The translations under genes and the position numbers were made by a program. The notes under the pieces were generated by a model. The model saw nothing but the letters and a program-made list of their open reading frames with translations, did no database searches and had not been told where the DNA came from. From Haladaptatus caseinilyticus (GTDB taxonomy: Archaea > Halobacteriota > Halobacteria > Halobacteriales > Haladaptataceae), in contig NZ_CP111036.1 in assembly GCF_026248685.1 (NCBI RefSeq), forward strand, positions 2,583,752 to 2,647,751: DNA of 64,000 bases. Reading direction: 5' to 3'. Positions 16,043 through 23,851 of the stretch are shown here, in pieces (positions within the stretch are counted from its first letter, which is position 1; each line of letters opens with the position of its first letter).

Positions 16043-16663
16043 TTATTCCGAACTGTACTGGACAGTCCCTGTCCACCTGCCGTACAGATCGTCAGTTTTC
16101 TTGTCTTTGTCCAGCATGAGTACTTCGACTTCTAGCATGCCGGAGTCGAACTGCTGGAATGCACCCTTGTCGATTTCGACAGTGTAGGTTCCTTCATCGT
16201 GCTGGAATCGAACGCCGCCGCGTGCAACGCGCTCGCCGTTGATTCTAACGAGGAAGTACGGGTCGCCGTCCACAAGCGGTTCTGGGTCCACACCCGGAAG
16301 GCTGGTGTTCGCCACGATTTCGACGTCGAAGTTGGAGACACCGTTACCGTTCTTGGCCTGTACTTTGTTGACGACGGTGACGCTCTTGATACGGTTGTTG
16401 TCACCGATCTTGTCGTCGATCGGGGTATTCGGCCCCTTCGGTGGCTCCCACTCTGCTACAGTCGTAGTGGCGGTCGTGGTCGTTGTGGTCCCAGCCGATG
16501 TCGAGGAACTCGTTGGTGCGGTACTCGTCTGGGTTGCGGTACTAGACGGGGCATCCGTCGTTGTCGTGGTCGAAGTTGGGTCGTCCGACCCACCGATGCC
16601 GCTACAGCCAGCGAGCACGACGGCAAGTACAAGGACGATAACGGTCAAACGATGGCGATTCAT
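16043..16663 (-). CDS. Secreted lipoprotein of unknown function
   Basis: A 206-residue protein with a hydrophobic signal (VIVLVLAVVLAGC) and lipobox LAGC, so it should be exported and lipid-anchored at the Cys near residue 20. Residues 28-70 are a Thr/Ser-rich stalk, probably glycosylated. The C-terminal part (75-206) is a beta-rich domain (DVEIVANTSLPGVDPEP, GTYTVEIDKGAF), of the type seen in putative ligand-binding surface domains. No family is assigned. Confidence 0.8.
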   Translation of the reverse strand: MNRHRLTVIVLVLAVVLAGCSGIGGSDDPTSTTTTTDAPSSTATQTSTAPTSSSTSAGTTTTTTATTTVAEWEPPKGPNTPIDDKIGDNNRIKSVTVVNKVQAKNGNGVSNFDVEIVANTSLPGVDPEPLVDGDPYFLVRINGERVARGGVRFQHDEGTYTVEIDKGAFQQFDSGMLEVEVLMLDKDKKTDDLYGRWTGTVQYSSE

Positions 16664-16984
16664 ATGTCGTACGTCACTATTTGGGAGATGAGCCTAAATA
16701 TTCTTCTGCCAGTTTCAATCACTCGTTTCGTAATATTCATGCTGTCATTACCGACGGTAACGACAACACACCCGCAGAGAGCGGCTGTACGACGAAACAG
16801 TCGCTGATGCGGGATAATCGACACTGTCGAAATATGGGTGCGTTATACTGGATTTGGAGGCGGTAACGATAGCCTATTCCGATTCAATCGAACTCGTTAT
16901 TTTGTTTTATATTGGTGACAAGTAGAAACAAAGCATATATCCTTCGACTCCATCTGTAATATCTACCATCGAATTGAGAACATC
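16664..16984. other. AT-rich intergenic stretch without a convincing gene
   Basis: About 320 bases between divergent genes. A frame of 61 codons at 16681-16866 lacks haloarchaeal character. The only element I see is a TATA-like GCATATATCC at 16933-16942, 43 bases before the gene at 16985, which could be its promoter. Confidence 0.5.
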
Positions 16985-17200
16985 ATGCAGTATCAACAAA
17001 ATGGACGCTACGAGATGACTGTTTCGGACGCAACGTATACTGACGACGACACCTTACAGATTTCGCTCACGTTCGGTCTTGATGAGACACCTCCACTGGA
17101 TGAGCTACTTACGAAGGGCTACGTCAAACTCAGTGTGTACGATAACGACGAGTTCGTGGAAAACGGAACGATAACATTGTACAACGCTCTCCATTGCTGA
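16985..17200 (+). CDS. Orphan 71-residue protein
   Basis: A small soluble protein (MQYQQNGRYEMTVSDATY...) with alternating hydrophobic residues suggesting a beta-rich fold (QISLTFGL, YVKLSVYDND, NGTITLYN). A TATA-like element at 16933-16942 supports expression. No family recognised. It lies in the AT-richer accessory stretch beside the tRNA and HNH remnant. Confidence 0.5.
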   Translation: MQYQQNGRYEMTVSDATYTDDDTLQISLTFGLDETPPLDELLTKGYVKLSVYDNDEFVENGTITLYNALHC

Positions 17201-17301
17201 ACCGAGCCAAGCCGTGTCGAAATGGACGTATCTCAAGAAAGCGATGACTGCTCCCAGTTATGGATAGTGTCGGTAAAAGTAAGGCCCCCCCTGGTCCCCG
17301 T

Positions 17302-17730
17302 TCAGAGTCGGTCGCGTCCGTTACGACGCGAAGTATTGGAACTCGGTCGAACGACTTTAATTTTTTCTATCAATGCTTGGAAGTAGAGACGAACGTCGAA
17401 ACCGTTTCGACTGTTCGTATTTCTTCGCGGCGTACGGCTGTTATTCGAGGTTTTTGTTTCCGTTCGACTCATCAACTGTCGAATCGTCGCTTGCAGCTCC
17501 GGCGAGATGAGGGGATTTTCGGGCGAGATGGCGTGTGCCAGCGTCACGCAGACGGCGGCAATAACGACGAAATAGTAACCGAACGTCGTGAAGACGTTAT
17601 CGGAAAAAAACGCAACGTAAATGCCATTTATGAAAAAGAACAGTCCTGCAACCTGTAGCACCTTGTTGAGATAGTAAAACGACGAATCGTTCGTCGATGT
17701 TTCGATTCTGTTGAGGCTTCTCGTGCTCAT
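17302..17730 (-). CDS. Orphan two-span membrane protein
   Basis: A 142-residue protein with hydrophobic helices at about 26-41 (VAGLFFFINGIYVAFF) and 49-67, and a basic, polar C-terminal half rich in Arg and Asn. Start ATG 17730 is chosen over an upstream GTG. No family is recognised. Its codon use includes more A/T-ending codons than the flanking genes, in keeping with an accessory segment. Confidence 0.55.
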   Translation of the reverse strand: MSTRSLNRIETSTNDSSFYYLNKVLQVAGLFFFINGIYVAFFSDNVFTTFGYYFVVIAAVCVTLAHAISPENPLISPELQATIRQLMSRTETKTSNNSRTPRRNTNSRNGFDVRLYFQALIEKIKVVRPSSNTSRRNGRDRL

Positions 17731-17910
17731 TCCCACTCACACTTTCGACGTACGACGTAATCAAAGTCAGTCAGACGCACGTTCCACACGTGTGCTAAAC
17801 GTGACCTGAACAGTACCCGACCATTCTGACCTTGACTATATAGATTATATTCGGTATATTTATTAATTCGGCAGATTCATTATCATCCCTGCACTCAGTA
17901 TGGGTAGGCC

Positions 17911-18930
17911 ATGTCCGAGCACGAAATGGGAACCGAGCGTACGAGCATCGTCAATCGACAAACCGATCTCGTCGTCGAGTCACCCGATAACCACACAGAT
18001 TCTGGTCCCGTATTTGCTCGCTTTTCTCGTCCTCGAAGCGACGTTCCGACGACCATCGCTCTCGTTTCCGACACGCACGTCTCGGCCGAAAAGCGTGGAA
18101 CGTGGAAGGTTTTTCACCGTACCCAATCACGGCTTCGAACCGTACTCGCGGATGCGAACGCACGCGACGTCGATGCCGTCGTGTTCGCAGGGGACTTGAC
18201 GGAAGACGGTGCTGTAGAGGATTTCGAAACGTTCGATTCTATCCTCTCGACGCTCGAAATCCCTTTCGTCGCCGTTCCCGGCAATCACGACGTGCCGAAG
18301 TCGTTCGACACGCACCAAACGCCTGCCCTTTCGTCGTTCGAATCGGAGTACACTCCCGGGGAACTGCCCTTTCTCGAACGCGTCGGTGGCGTCGATATTA
18401 TCGGATTGAACAGCGCAGAGACACCGAGTGGTTCGCTGGCCGATTGCCATGACGGTGCTGTCTCGGACTCCCAACTCGCATGGTTGGACGAGACGCTTCC
18501 GAGGACGGAGGAACCGATCGTCGTCATGCATCACAACCTTCCCGGCCTTTCCGGCGAAGACGGCGTCCATTCGTGGCGACGTTCGTTTCCAACTCGAAAT
18601 GCTGACGAACTGGTCGCGACACTCGCTCGACACGACGTCCCGCTCCACGTCTCGGGGCATCTGCACGTTCCATCCGTCACGAAAACGAGCGGTGTGCGCG
18701 AGGTCATCGCTCCATCCCTCTGTTCGTTCCCGCAGGCATACCTCCAGTTCGAGATCGGCCCTGCTGGTACGACGGTACGACTCGTCCCAACCGCGGATTC
18801 GGAAGGGACAAAAGAAGCCTATATTCATGCAACACAGGACACCGCACGAAGCGACGCGGTTGCCGAGATGACCCTCGACCGTCTCTCTACACTTCCGCTC
18901 TCGGATGAGTGGCCATCGACTCGGGACTAG
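17911..18930 (+). CDS. Metallophosphoesterase (calcineurin-like, class III PDE type)
   Basis: A 339-residue cytosolic phosphoesterase. After a polar N-terminus of about 45 residues come the metal motifs SDTH, GDLTEDG, GNHD, then HHNLPG and GHLH. The order and the VALVSDTH / VPGNHD pattern match the CpdA-like branch that hydrolyses phosphodiesters. The substrate cannot be told from sequence. Its stop overlaps the alaX stop region by four bases on the opposite strand (convergent). Confidence 0.85.
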   Translation: MSEHEMGTERTSIVNRQTDLVVESPDNHTDSGPVFARFSRPRSDVPTTIALVSDTHVSAEKRGTWKVFHRTQSRLRTVLADANARDVDAVVFAGDLTEDGAVEDFETFDSILSTLEIPFVAVPGNHDVPKSFDTHQTPALSSFESEYTPGELPFLERVGGVDIIGLNSAETPSGSLADCHDGAVSDSQLAWLDETLPRTEEPIVVMHHNLPGLSGEDGVHSWRRSFPTRNADELVATLARHDVPLHVSGHLHVPSVTKTSGVREVIAPSLCSFPQAYLQFEIGPAGTTVRLVPTADSEGTKEAYIHATQDTARSDAVAEMTLDRLSTLPLSDEWPSTRD

Positions 18931-19631
18931 TCGAGGACGAACTTCAATCGCTCTTCATCGGTTCCCTTCGTTTCCCGTCCGGTAATCCGGAACTCGCCGA
19001 GCTCGGCGGTGTTTTCGACGTGTGTACCCGCACAAGCAGTTCGGTCGTAGTCATCGATTTCCACGATACGAATCTCACGGATACTTTCGGGGAGGAGGTG
19101 GATTCGAGTGCGTTCCGGGTCGAGGGTCGCTTCCGCTTCATCGCGGCTCATCTCGTACCAGCTAACTGTGAGTCCATCCTCGATACGTCCGTTCATTACC
19201 GACTCGATATGGGTGAACTCCTCGTCGGTAAACCGCTCGTAGGCACAGTCGATACGGGCACGGTCAGTGTACAGTTGGTTGCCAGTCGTCTGCGCATCGT
19301 ATTCGTTCAGCAGGACCGCGGACAGGAGGTGTTGTGCAGTGTGATACTGCATATGAGCGTATCGCCGTTCACGATCGATTCGTCCTGTAATGGTTGCTCC
19401 CTCCTCGGGTGGGGTCCCATCGACCATGTGATAGATCGTGTCTTTCTTTCGTACGCCGGTGACTCGCCACGTTTCCCCGTTCGCTTCGAGGACACCCATA
19501 TCAGCGGGTTGGCCACCGCCTTTCGGATAGAACAGCGTCCGGTCGAGAACGATCCGGTCGTCAGCGACCCGCTCTACCGTGGCTTCGAACTCCGTGTCGG
19601 ACGAGTCGTCGAGATATAGTGCCTCGGTCAT
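18927..19631 (-). CDS. alaX: Alanyl-tRNA editing protein AlaX
   Basis: A 234-residue free-standing editing domain that deacylates Ser-tRNA(Ala) (and in some members Gly-tRNA(Ala)) in trans. It has the N-terminal AlaRS-like beta barrel (FYPKGGGQPAD at 35-44) and the zinc/catalytic motifs H97-x3-H101 (HTAQH) and C200-x3-H204 (CAGTH). It has no aminoacylation domain. It is convergent with the metallophosphoesterase gene and looks like a single-gene unit. Confidence 0.92.
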   Translation of the reverse strand: MTEALYLDDSSDTEFEATVERVADDRIVLDRTLFYPKGGGQPADMGVLEANGETWRVTGVRKKDTIYHMVDGTPPEEGATITGRIDRERRYAHMQYHTAQHLLSAVLLNEYDAQTTGNQLYTDRARIDCAYERFTDEEFTHIESVMNGRIEDGLTVSWYEMSRDEAEATLDPERTRIHLLPESIREIRIVEIDDYDRTACAGTHVENTAELGEFRITGRETKGTDEERLKFVLD

Positions 19632-19741
19632 GTGCGAGGGGACGAAGAGACGTCACTTAATGTTCTCGTCGTAACGCTAAAGAGCGAATCGTGCGTTTGT
19701 ATCAGTAATGAGTACGTATTGTCGCCAACGGAGGAGTTTCT

Positions 19742-20449
19742 ATGGGTGTCGAAATTAAGGGGTCACCCGTTTCTGAACAGGAATTCGAGGAGATGAAAGC
19801 GTTCGTGTACGAGTATCTTTCCGCGAGCGTAAAAAACGAGGATGGTGGTGGTCGAATGCGCTGGTATCCGTGGCACTCCGCGGACTACAGATTCAACCAC
19901 ATCCTCAACGTCGTGAATCTCGCCGAAACGATCGCTGAACGGGAAGGGGCGGACATAGATGTCGCCCGCGTCGCTGCGCTGTTTCACGACATCGCCAAAC
20001 TCGATGCGGATCAAGAGGTCCACGCCGAAGAGGGTGCGCGGGTCGCGCGTGAATACCTCGAATCGCGTGGCGAGTTCCCCGAATCGTTCGTCGACCAAGT
20101 CTGCAAAGCCGTCGAGGACCATTCGTTTCAGGGGGATCTCTCCCGCCTCTCGAAGGAAGCTCAGTGTCTCATCGAGGCCGACATGCTCGACAAGGTCGGT
20201 GCGAACGGAACGGCCCTCATGCTCCTTCGGATGGGATACGAAGCTCGGACGCACATGGCAGCCGCCGAGATGGTCGATCGAGTTCTCGAACGGGGAAAAG
20301 ACGCATCCTCTAGAGTGCAAAGTGAGACTGCGCGCGACATCGCCCACCGGAGACTCAAGCGCGTGAAATGGTTCCGCGAATGGTTGGAAGAGGAAGTTCC
20401 GGAGATGGACGCCGAAACGACCAGTTCGCCGCGGGGACGCGGGCCGTAG
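19742..20449 (+). CDS. HD-domain phosphohydrolase
   Basis: A 235-residue protein. The N-terminal helical part leads into the HD domain: H in YRFNHILNVV, HD in ALFHDIAKLD (about 81-87), and a late D in IEADMLDKVGANG. This spacing is the standard HD metal-site order. Such proteins hydrolyse nucleotides or other phosphate esters; the substrate is unknown. It converges on the lysE-type gene, with a strong hairpin between them. Confidence 0.82.
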   Translation: MGVEIKGSPVSEQEFEEMKAFVYEYLSASVKNEDGGGRMRWYPWHSADYRFNHILNVVNLAETIAEREGADIDVARVAALFHDIAKLDADQEVHAEEGARVAREYLESRGEFPESFVDQVCKAVEDHSFQGDLSRLSKEAQCLIEADMLDKVGANGTALMLLRMGYEARTHMAAAEMVDRVLERGKDASSRVQSETARDIAHRRLKRVKWFREWLEEEVPEMDAETTSSPRGRGP

Positions 20450-20508
20450 AAGGAATCGATCGACAGTCGGGATTCGACTCGAGTCGGGGTTGCCGGACGA
20501 GCACTTCA

Positions 20509-20538
20509 CCGACGTGCGAGTCGTAACTCGCACGTCGG
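20509..20538. terminator. Perfect 13-bp hairpin between convergent genes
   Basis: Arms CCGACGTGCGAGT (20509-20521) and ACTCGCACGTCGG (20526-20538) are perfect complements with a CGTA loop, in the 99-base gap between the HD gene stop and the LysE gene stop. A smaller palindrome CGACTCGAGTCG is at 20475-20486. The position suggests a bidirectional 3' end or transcript-stabilising element, although archaeal termination mainly uses T tracts. A protein-binding site is the alternative. Confidence 0.5.
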
Positions 20539-20548
20539 CCACACGAAT

Positions 20549-21205
20549 CTATAGAACCGTCATGAGCGCGTCGTAGAGGAACGATATGCCCGCGACCGCA
20601 AGGACGCCCGCGCTCAGATACGCGACTGCTGGCGCGAAAGAATCCACTCGCGTTCCCGCGGCGACCAGCGCCGCAGGAAAGCCGCTTATCCAGAGCGCGA
20701 TTCCGGCGAAGAAGCCGACGATAATGACTGGTCCCCCAGTCGTCACTATGAGGCTTCCGGGAACTCCGGAAAGCGCGTCGAACTGCCCTGAGTCGAGCAG
20801 ACCGACGCCCGCCGTTAGCCACCAGATGATCTGATAGGGATTCGTAATCGCTAACGCGAACGCTTTTCTGAATCCCTTCGCGTCCGCGTCGTTGTCTTCG
20901 CCGGTGAACGTTCCAGTCGCATCCTTCGCCGCACCGTATGCAAAATACAGCATGAGAAGGCCGCCAACCCCGACCATGACGCTGCGGACGAACGGTGCCT
21001 CTCTGACGATGGCCACGACGCCAGCAAGCGCGAGGACGAAAAAACAGGCATCGGCGGTTATCGCACCTAATCCGGCTGAAAACCCCGACCACCACCCTCG
21101 GAGGACGCTTTCCTCGGCGATGACCGCATTCATCGGTCCCGGCGGGGCCGCGAGCGACAGACCGAGAACGACGCCAGCGAGTGCCGAGACGAGCGACTCG
21201 ATCAT
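20549..21205 (-). CDS. LysE/RhtB-type amino acid exporter
   Basis: A 218-residue membrane protein with about six hydrophobic spans and the family's N-terminal signature GLSLAAPPGPMNA (about 15-27), where the loop Pro-Gly-Pro is characteristic. These proteins export amino acids or related small molecules. Substrate unknown. It lies 54 bases downstream of the Gdt1-type gene on the same strand and could be co-transcribed with it. Confidence 0.88.
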   Translation of the reverse strand: MIESLVSALAGVVLGLSLAAPPGPMNAVIAEESVLRGWWSGFSAGLGAITADACFFVLALAGVVAIVREAPFVRSVMVGVGGLLMLYFAYGAAKDATGTFTGEDNDADAKGFRKAFALAITNPYQIIWWLTAGVGLLDSGQFDALSGVPGSLIVTTGGPVIIVGFFAGIALWISGFPAALVAAGTRVDSFAPAVAYLSAGVLAVAGISFLYDALMTVL

Positions 21206-21259
21206 TGTCCTCGGTTTAGTTTCGGAGATGATAAAACGTCCCCGGTCGCGGTAACCCAG

Positions 21260-21958
21260 TTACCCCGCGAGGACGAACAGACCGAATCCGAGGAAGACGA
21301 GTGCCGCGACTAGCTCCATCCATTTCGTCGGCACCCAGCGTTCGAACCGCTCACCGACGAGGGCATCGACACCGGTTCTGAGCCCAAGCGCTGCCACGAC
21401 ACCGACGAACACCGACACTGGTGCGTGCGGAAACGTCGCGGCGAGGTCGATAGTGAGCAGTTGCGTCTTGTCGCCGAACTCCGCAACCATGATGAAGACG
21501 AAGCTCGTGAGAATGCCGCCGTAGGCACCCATTCGAGCGAGCACGCCGTCCGGAAGCAACCGACCGCTTACTCCGACATCGAGTCCCCCAGCAGTCAGCA
21601 ACGGCGCTTCGATCGAACCAGTCCGAAACTTCGAAACCGCGCTCCGAAGCGTCCAGAGGCCGAACACGATGAAGAGTGATCCAGCGATGAGACCGATAGT
21701 GCCTCCCGGAAGAACTGCGACGACCCACTGTCCGAGCGCGACTTCGAGGAGGCTCCATAGGGAAAAGGCAGCCATCGCCCCGAGAAACACTTTCTTGGCG
21801 TCGTATCGGGAGGCCAGCGTGACGACGACGAGTTGTCCCTTGTCGCCGAACGTCGCGAGCATGTTGGCGAGAAACGACGCTAGCAATGGCCCGTACTCGC
21901 TATACCGATGAATCACCGCTTGGAGTCCAGTCGCGAGTGGCGTTGGTGTTCCTATCAT
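21260..21958 (-). CDS. Gdt1/TMEM165 (UPF0016) family cation transporter
   Basis: A 232-residue membrane protein with two homologous halves. The second has the canonical E-x-G-D-K-T motif (E160-F-G-D163-K-T165). The first reads T36-F-G-D39-K-G41, so the usual Glu is replaced by Thr. Characterised members move Mn2+ or Ca2+, and bacterial ones export Mn. The start codon directly follows the stop of the MntR-like gene (TAGATG), so the two form an operon. The context points to manganese efflux; the substrate is inferred. Confidence 0.88.
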   Translation of the reverse strand: MIGTPTPLATGLQAVIHRYSEYGPLLASFLANMLATFGDKGQLVVVTLASRYDAKKVFLGAMAAFSLWSLLEVALGQWVVAVLPGGTIGLIAGSLFIVFGLWTLRSAVSKFRTGSIEAPLLTAGGLDVGVSGRLLPDGVLARMGAYGGILTSFVFIMVAEFGDKTQLLTIDLAATFPHAPVSVFVGVVAALGLRTGVDALVGERFERWVPTKWMELVAALVFLGFGLFVLAG

Positions 21959-22624
21959 CTATGCTTCGAGGACTGCTCGGACGCGAATAGACCGAGCTAC
22001 GGTTTCCGGAAGGCTCTGCTCACGATTCCCGATTGCGACAGTCACCATGCCGAACGGAGCAACGTCCACGATTTCGAGTTCCGTCCCGGGTGTGATTCCC
22101 GCATCGGAGAGATAGCGAAGTTCCTCTTCGTCGCGGTCGCTGACGCGCGCCACAACGACTGTTTCACCGGATTCGTGTTCGCTGAGGCGGGTCGTATCGT
22201 CCTCGGCGATGGGTGAGAGATCGGCATCCGGAATCGGGTCGCCGTGTGGGTCGACGGTCGGGTTGCCCAGCGCGTCAGCGACTCGACGTTCGAACTCCTC
22301 GCTGATGTGGTGTTCGAGCCGATCCGCCTCCTCGTGAACTTCGCTCCACGAATAGTCCAGATGCTCCGTGAGGTACGACTCCAGCAGTCTGTGGTGGCGA
22401 AGCACTTCGAGCGCGACCGTCTCACCCTCCTCGGTGAGCTCGACCCCCTTGTACTTCTCCCGATGGAGTAGGCCACGGTCGGCCAGTTTTTCGACCATGC
22501 TGGTCACGGTGGGTGGTGTCACGCCGAGATAGTCCGCGATCGCGGAGGTCGCCACCGGCTCCTCGCTTTCCTTCTGGAGCGTGTAGATGGCTTTCAGATA
22601 GTCCTCCATCACGTCGCTCAACAT
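21959..22624 (-). CDS. MntR-like (DtxR family) metal-dependent regulator
   Basis: A 221-residue protein with wHTH (1-65), dimerisation region (to about 115) and C-terminal FeoA/SH3-like domain (about 148-220). Aligned with MntR, metal-ligand positions are D8, H78, D101, E104 and H105. An acidic residue replaces the Cys102 of iron-type DtxR and Asp replaces Met10, which favours Mn over Fe. ATG 22624 gives the family's MLSDVMEDYLKAIY start. It is first in an operon with the Gdt1-type transporter, and a palindrome 13 bases upstream (22637-22650) suggests autoregulation. Confidence 0.9.
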   Translation of the reverse strand: MLSDVMEDYLKAIYTLQKESEEPVATSAIADYLGVTPPTVTSMVEKLADRGLLHREKYKGVELTEEGETVALEVLRHHRLLESYLTEHLDYSWSEVHEEADRLEHHISEEFERRVADALGNPTVDPHGDPIPDADLSPIAEDDTTRLSEHESGETVVVARVSDRDEEELRYLSDAGITPGTELEIVDVAPFGMVTVAIGNREQSLPETVARSIRVRAVLEA

Positions 22625-22636
22625 CACTGCCCGAAA

Positions 22637-22650
22637 TTAGATTGTTCTAA
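22637..22650. promoter_or_regulatory. Palindromic operator TTAGATTGTTCTAA before the MntR-like gene
   Basis: A 14-bp inverted repeat (arms TTAGA/TCTAA, 4-base spacer) 13-26 bases upstream of the start. It has the same length and the same TTAG...CTAA ends as the sufC palindrome, but with A instead of G at half-site position 5. The location, between promoter and start, fits autoregulation of the regulator-transporter operon. Confidence 0.55.
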
Positions 22651-22743
22651 ACCTTCAATTTGTCGTGTACTCGCCACGCTGTAGCGTCGTTGACGGGAGT
22701 CGTGAGCGTGGAAACGAGGTAGTTGCTAATACCGGCGAAATCG

Positions 22744-23175
22744 TCAGTCGCATCGTTCTTCGCAAATTCGATCGATAATTCGTCCCGTTGAAAGTAGTTC
22801 CTCAGCGTCCTCGGGGTCGAGTGGCGAAGCTCGTCGAACTACGCAGTCGATTCCACGCCGGTCGAGTTCCGCCTCGATAGCTGCGTCGTCGTGGTGCTGG
22901 TCGTAGCCGAGTGCGATGATGTCAGGGTCGAGCTCCTCGATCGGAACGAAAATGTCCTCGGGATGACCGATGCGAGCGTGATCGACCACTTCGAGTGCCT
23001 GAATCATATCCCGGCGCTGGCGGTTCGGAAGAATCGGTTTTTGTTTGTGTGTTACGTTCTCCCGGCGAGCGATGATGACGGATAGCTCGTCACCCATTTC
23101 CGCGGCGTCGCGAAGATAATGGACGTGGCCGGGATGAAGAATGTCGAAGGTGCCTTGTGCGAGTACGTGTGTCAC
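22744..23175 (-). CDS. ribL: FAD synthetase (archaeal RibL type)
   Basis: A 143-residue nucleotidyltransferase that transfers AMP from ATP to FMN, making FAD. The HIGH-like motif is [14 protein letters not shown] (8-21). The metal-dependent archaeal family has this size and ends with Cys residues near the C-terminus, as here (ICEERCD). The GTG start at 23175 overlaps the TGA of the upstream JAMM gene (GTGA), so translation is coupled. Confidence 0.92.
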   Translation of the reverse strand: MTHVLAQGTFDILHPGHVHYLRDAAEMGDELSVIIARRENVTHKQKPILPNRQRRDMIQALEVVDHARIGHPEDIFVPIEELDPDIIALGYDQHHDDAAIEAELDRRGIDCVVRRASPLDPEDAEELLSTGRIIDRICEERCD

Positions 23176-23660
23176 TTCTCTCTCAACTCCTCGTCGATAT
23201 CCGCCTGCGTAAAGTCGAAAAACGATTCCGGGTCGGGAAGTTCGACATCGAGGACGTCGAGCGGTCGGGGGTCGCCGTCCCGGTCGAACGCCTGCCAGTT
23301 GTCCCGGTCGTATGGCGCGCCGATGATGATGTGGACGTCACCCTGTCCGAACGTCACCAAGTCCGCGTCGCTCGGCCGGAGGACGCCGTTTGGATGTGAG
23401 TGTACCGACCCGACTGCATTCGGATCGTTGGGGACGGTGCTCGTTTTTACGGTGGCACTCACGCTGTTCGACTTGGTGCCGGGCATGACGAGCACGTCGG
23501 TAATGATGATTCCCTCGCGGTCCAGTCCGAGCGTGCTCGCGGACTCGCCACGCAAGAACCCCATGTACTCGTTCGGGTGAGAATCGCGGGACGCTTCGAG
23601 TGCGAACACCAGCGCGTCCTCCGCGATACCGAGAATCTCGTTTGACCGGAACAGCCGCAT
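23172..23660 (-). CDS. JAMM (JAB1/MPN+) metalloprotease, possible desampylase
   Basis: A 162-residue protein with a complete JAMM zinc site: E31, then H87-x-H89-x7-S97-x2-D100 ([14 protein letters not shown]). Archaeal members such as Haloferax JAMM1 remove ubiquitin-like SAMP modifiers from proteins, so a SAMP isopeptidase role is plausible but not proven for this branch. ATG 23660 gives the conserved [14 protein letters not shown] start; a GTG nine bases upstream is less likely. It forms an operon with ribL. Confidence 0.88.
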   Translation of the reverse strand: MRLFRSNEILGIAEDALVFALEASRDSHPNEYMGFLRGESASTLGLDREGIIITDVLVMPGTKSNSVSATVKTSTVPNDPNAVGSVHSHPNGVLRPSDADLVTFGQGDVHIIIGAPYDRDNWQAFDRDGDPRPLDVLDVELPDPESFFDFTQADIDEELREK

Positions 23661-23851
23661 ATCACACACTCCGATGGCCCGCGTTCTAAACGTTGCGAAC
23701 GGTGCTCCACTATTGCTATCGGTTTCGCACCGCCGTTTTGACTCCCGTTTCGATTTCGACTGACTTCTTTTGATTACGTTTGATTATCTTCCGCACGCAC
23801 GACCCCGAGTTGCAAAGCGTTAAAAATAGCGGCACCGAAAGGACGGACAAG

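Noticed and set aside
16681..16866. 61-codon frame upstream of the 16985 gene
   Set aside because: Composition and codon use are unlike haloarchaeal genes and no promoter is placed for it.
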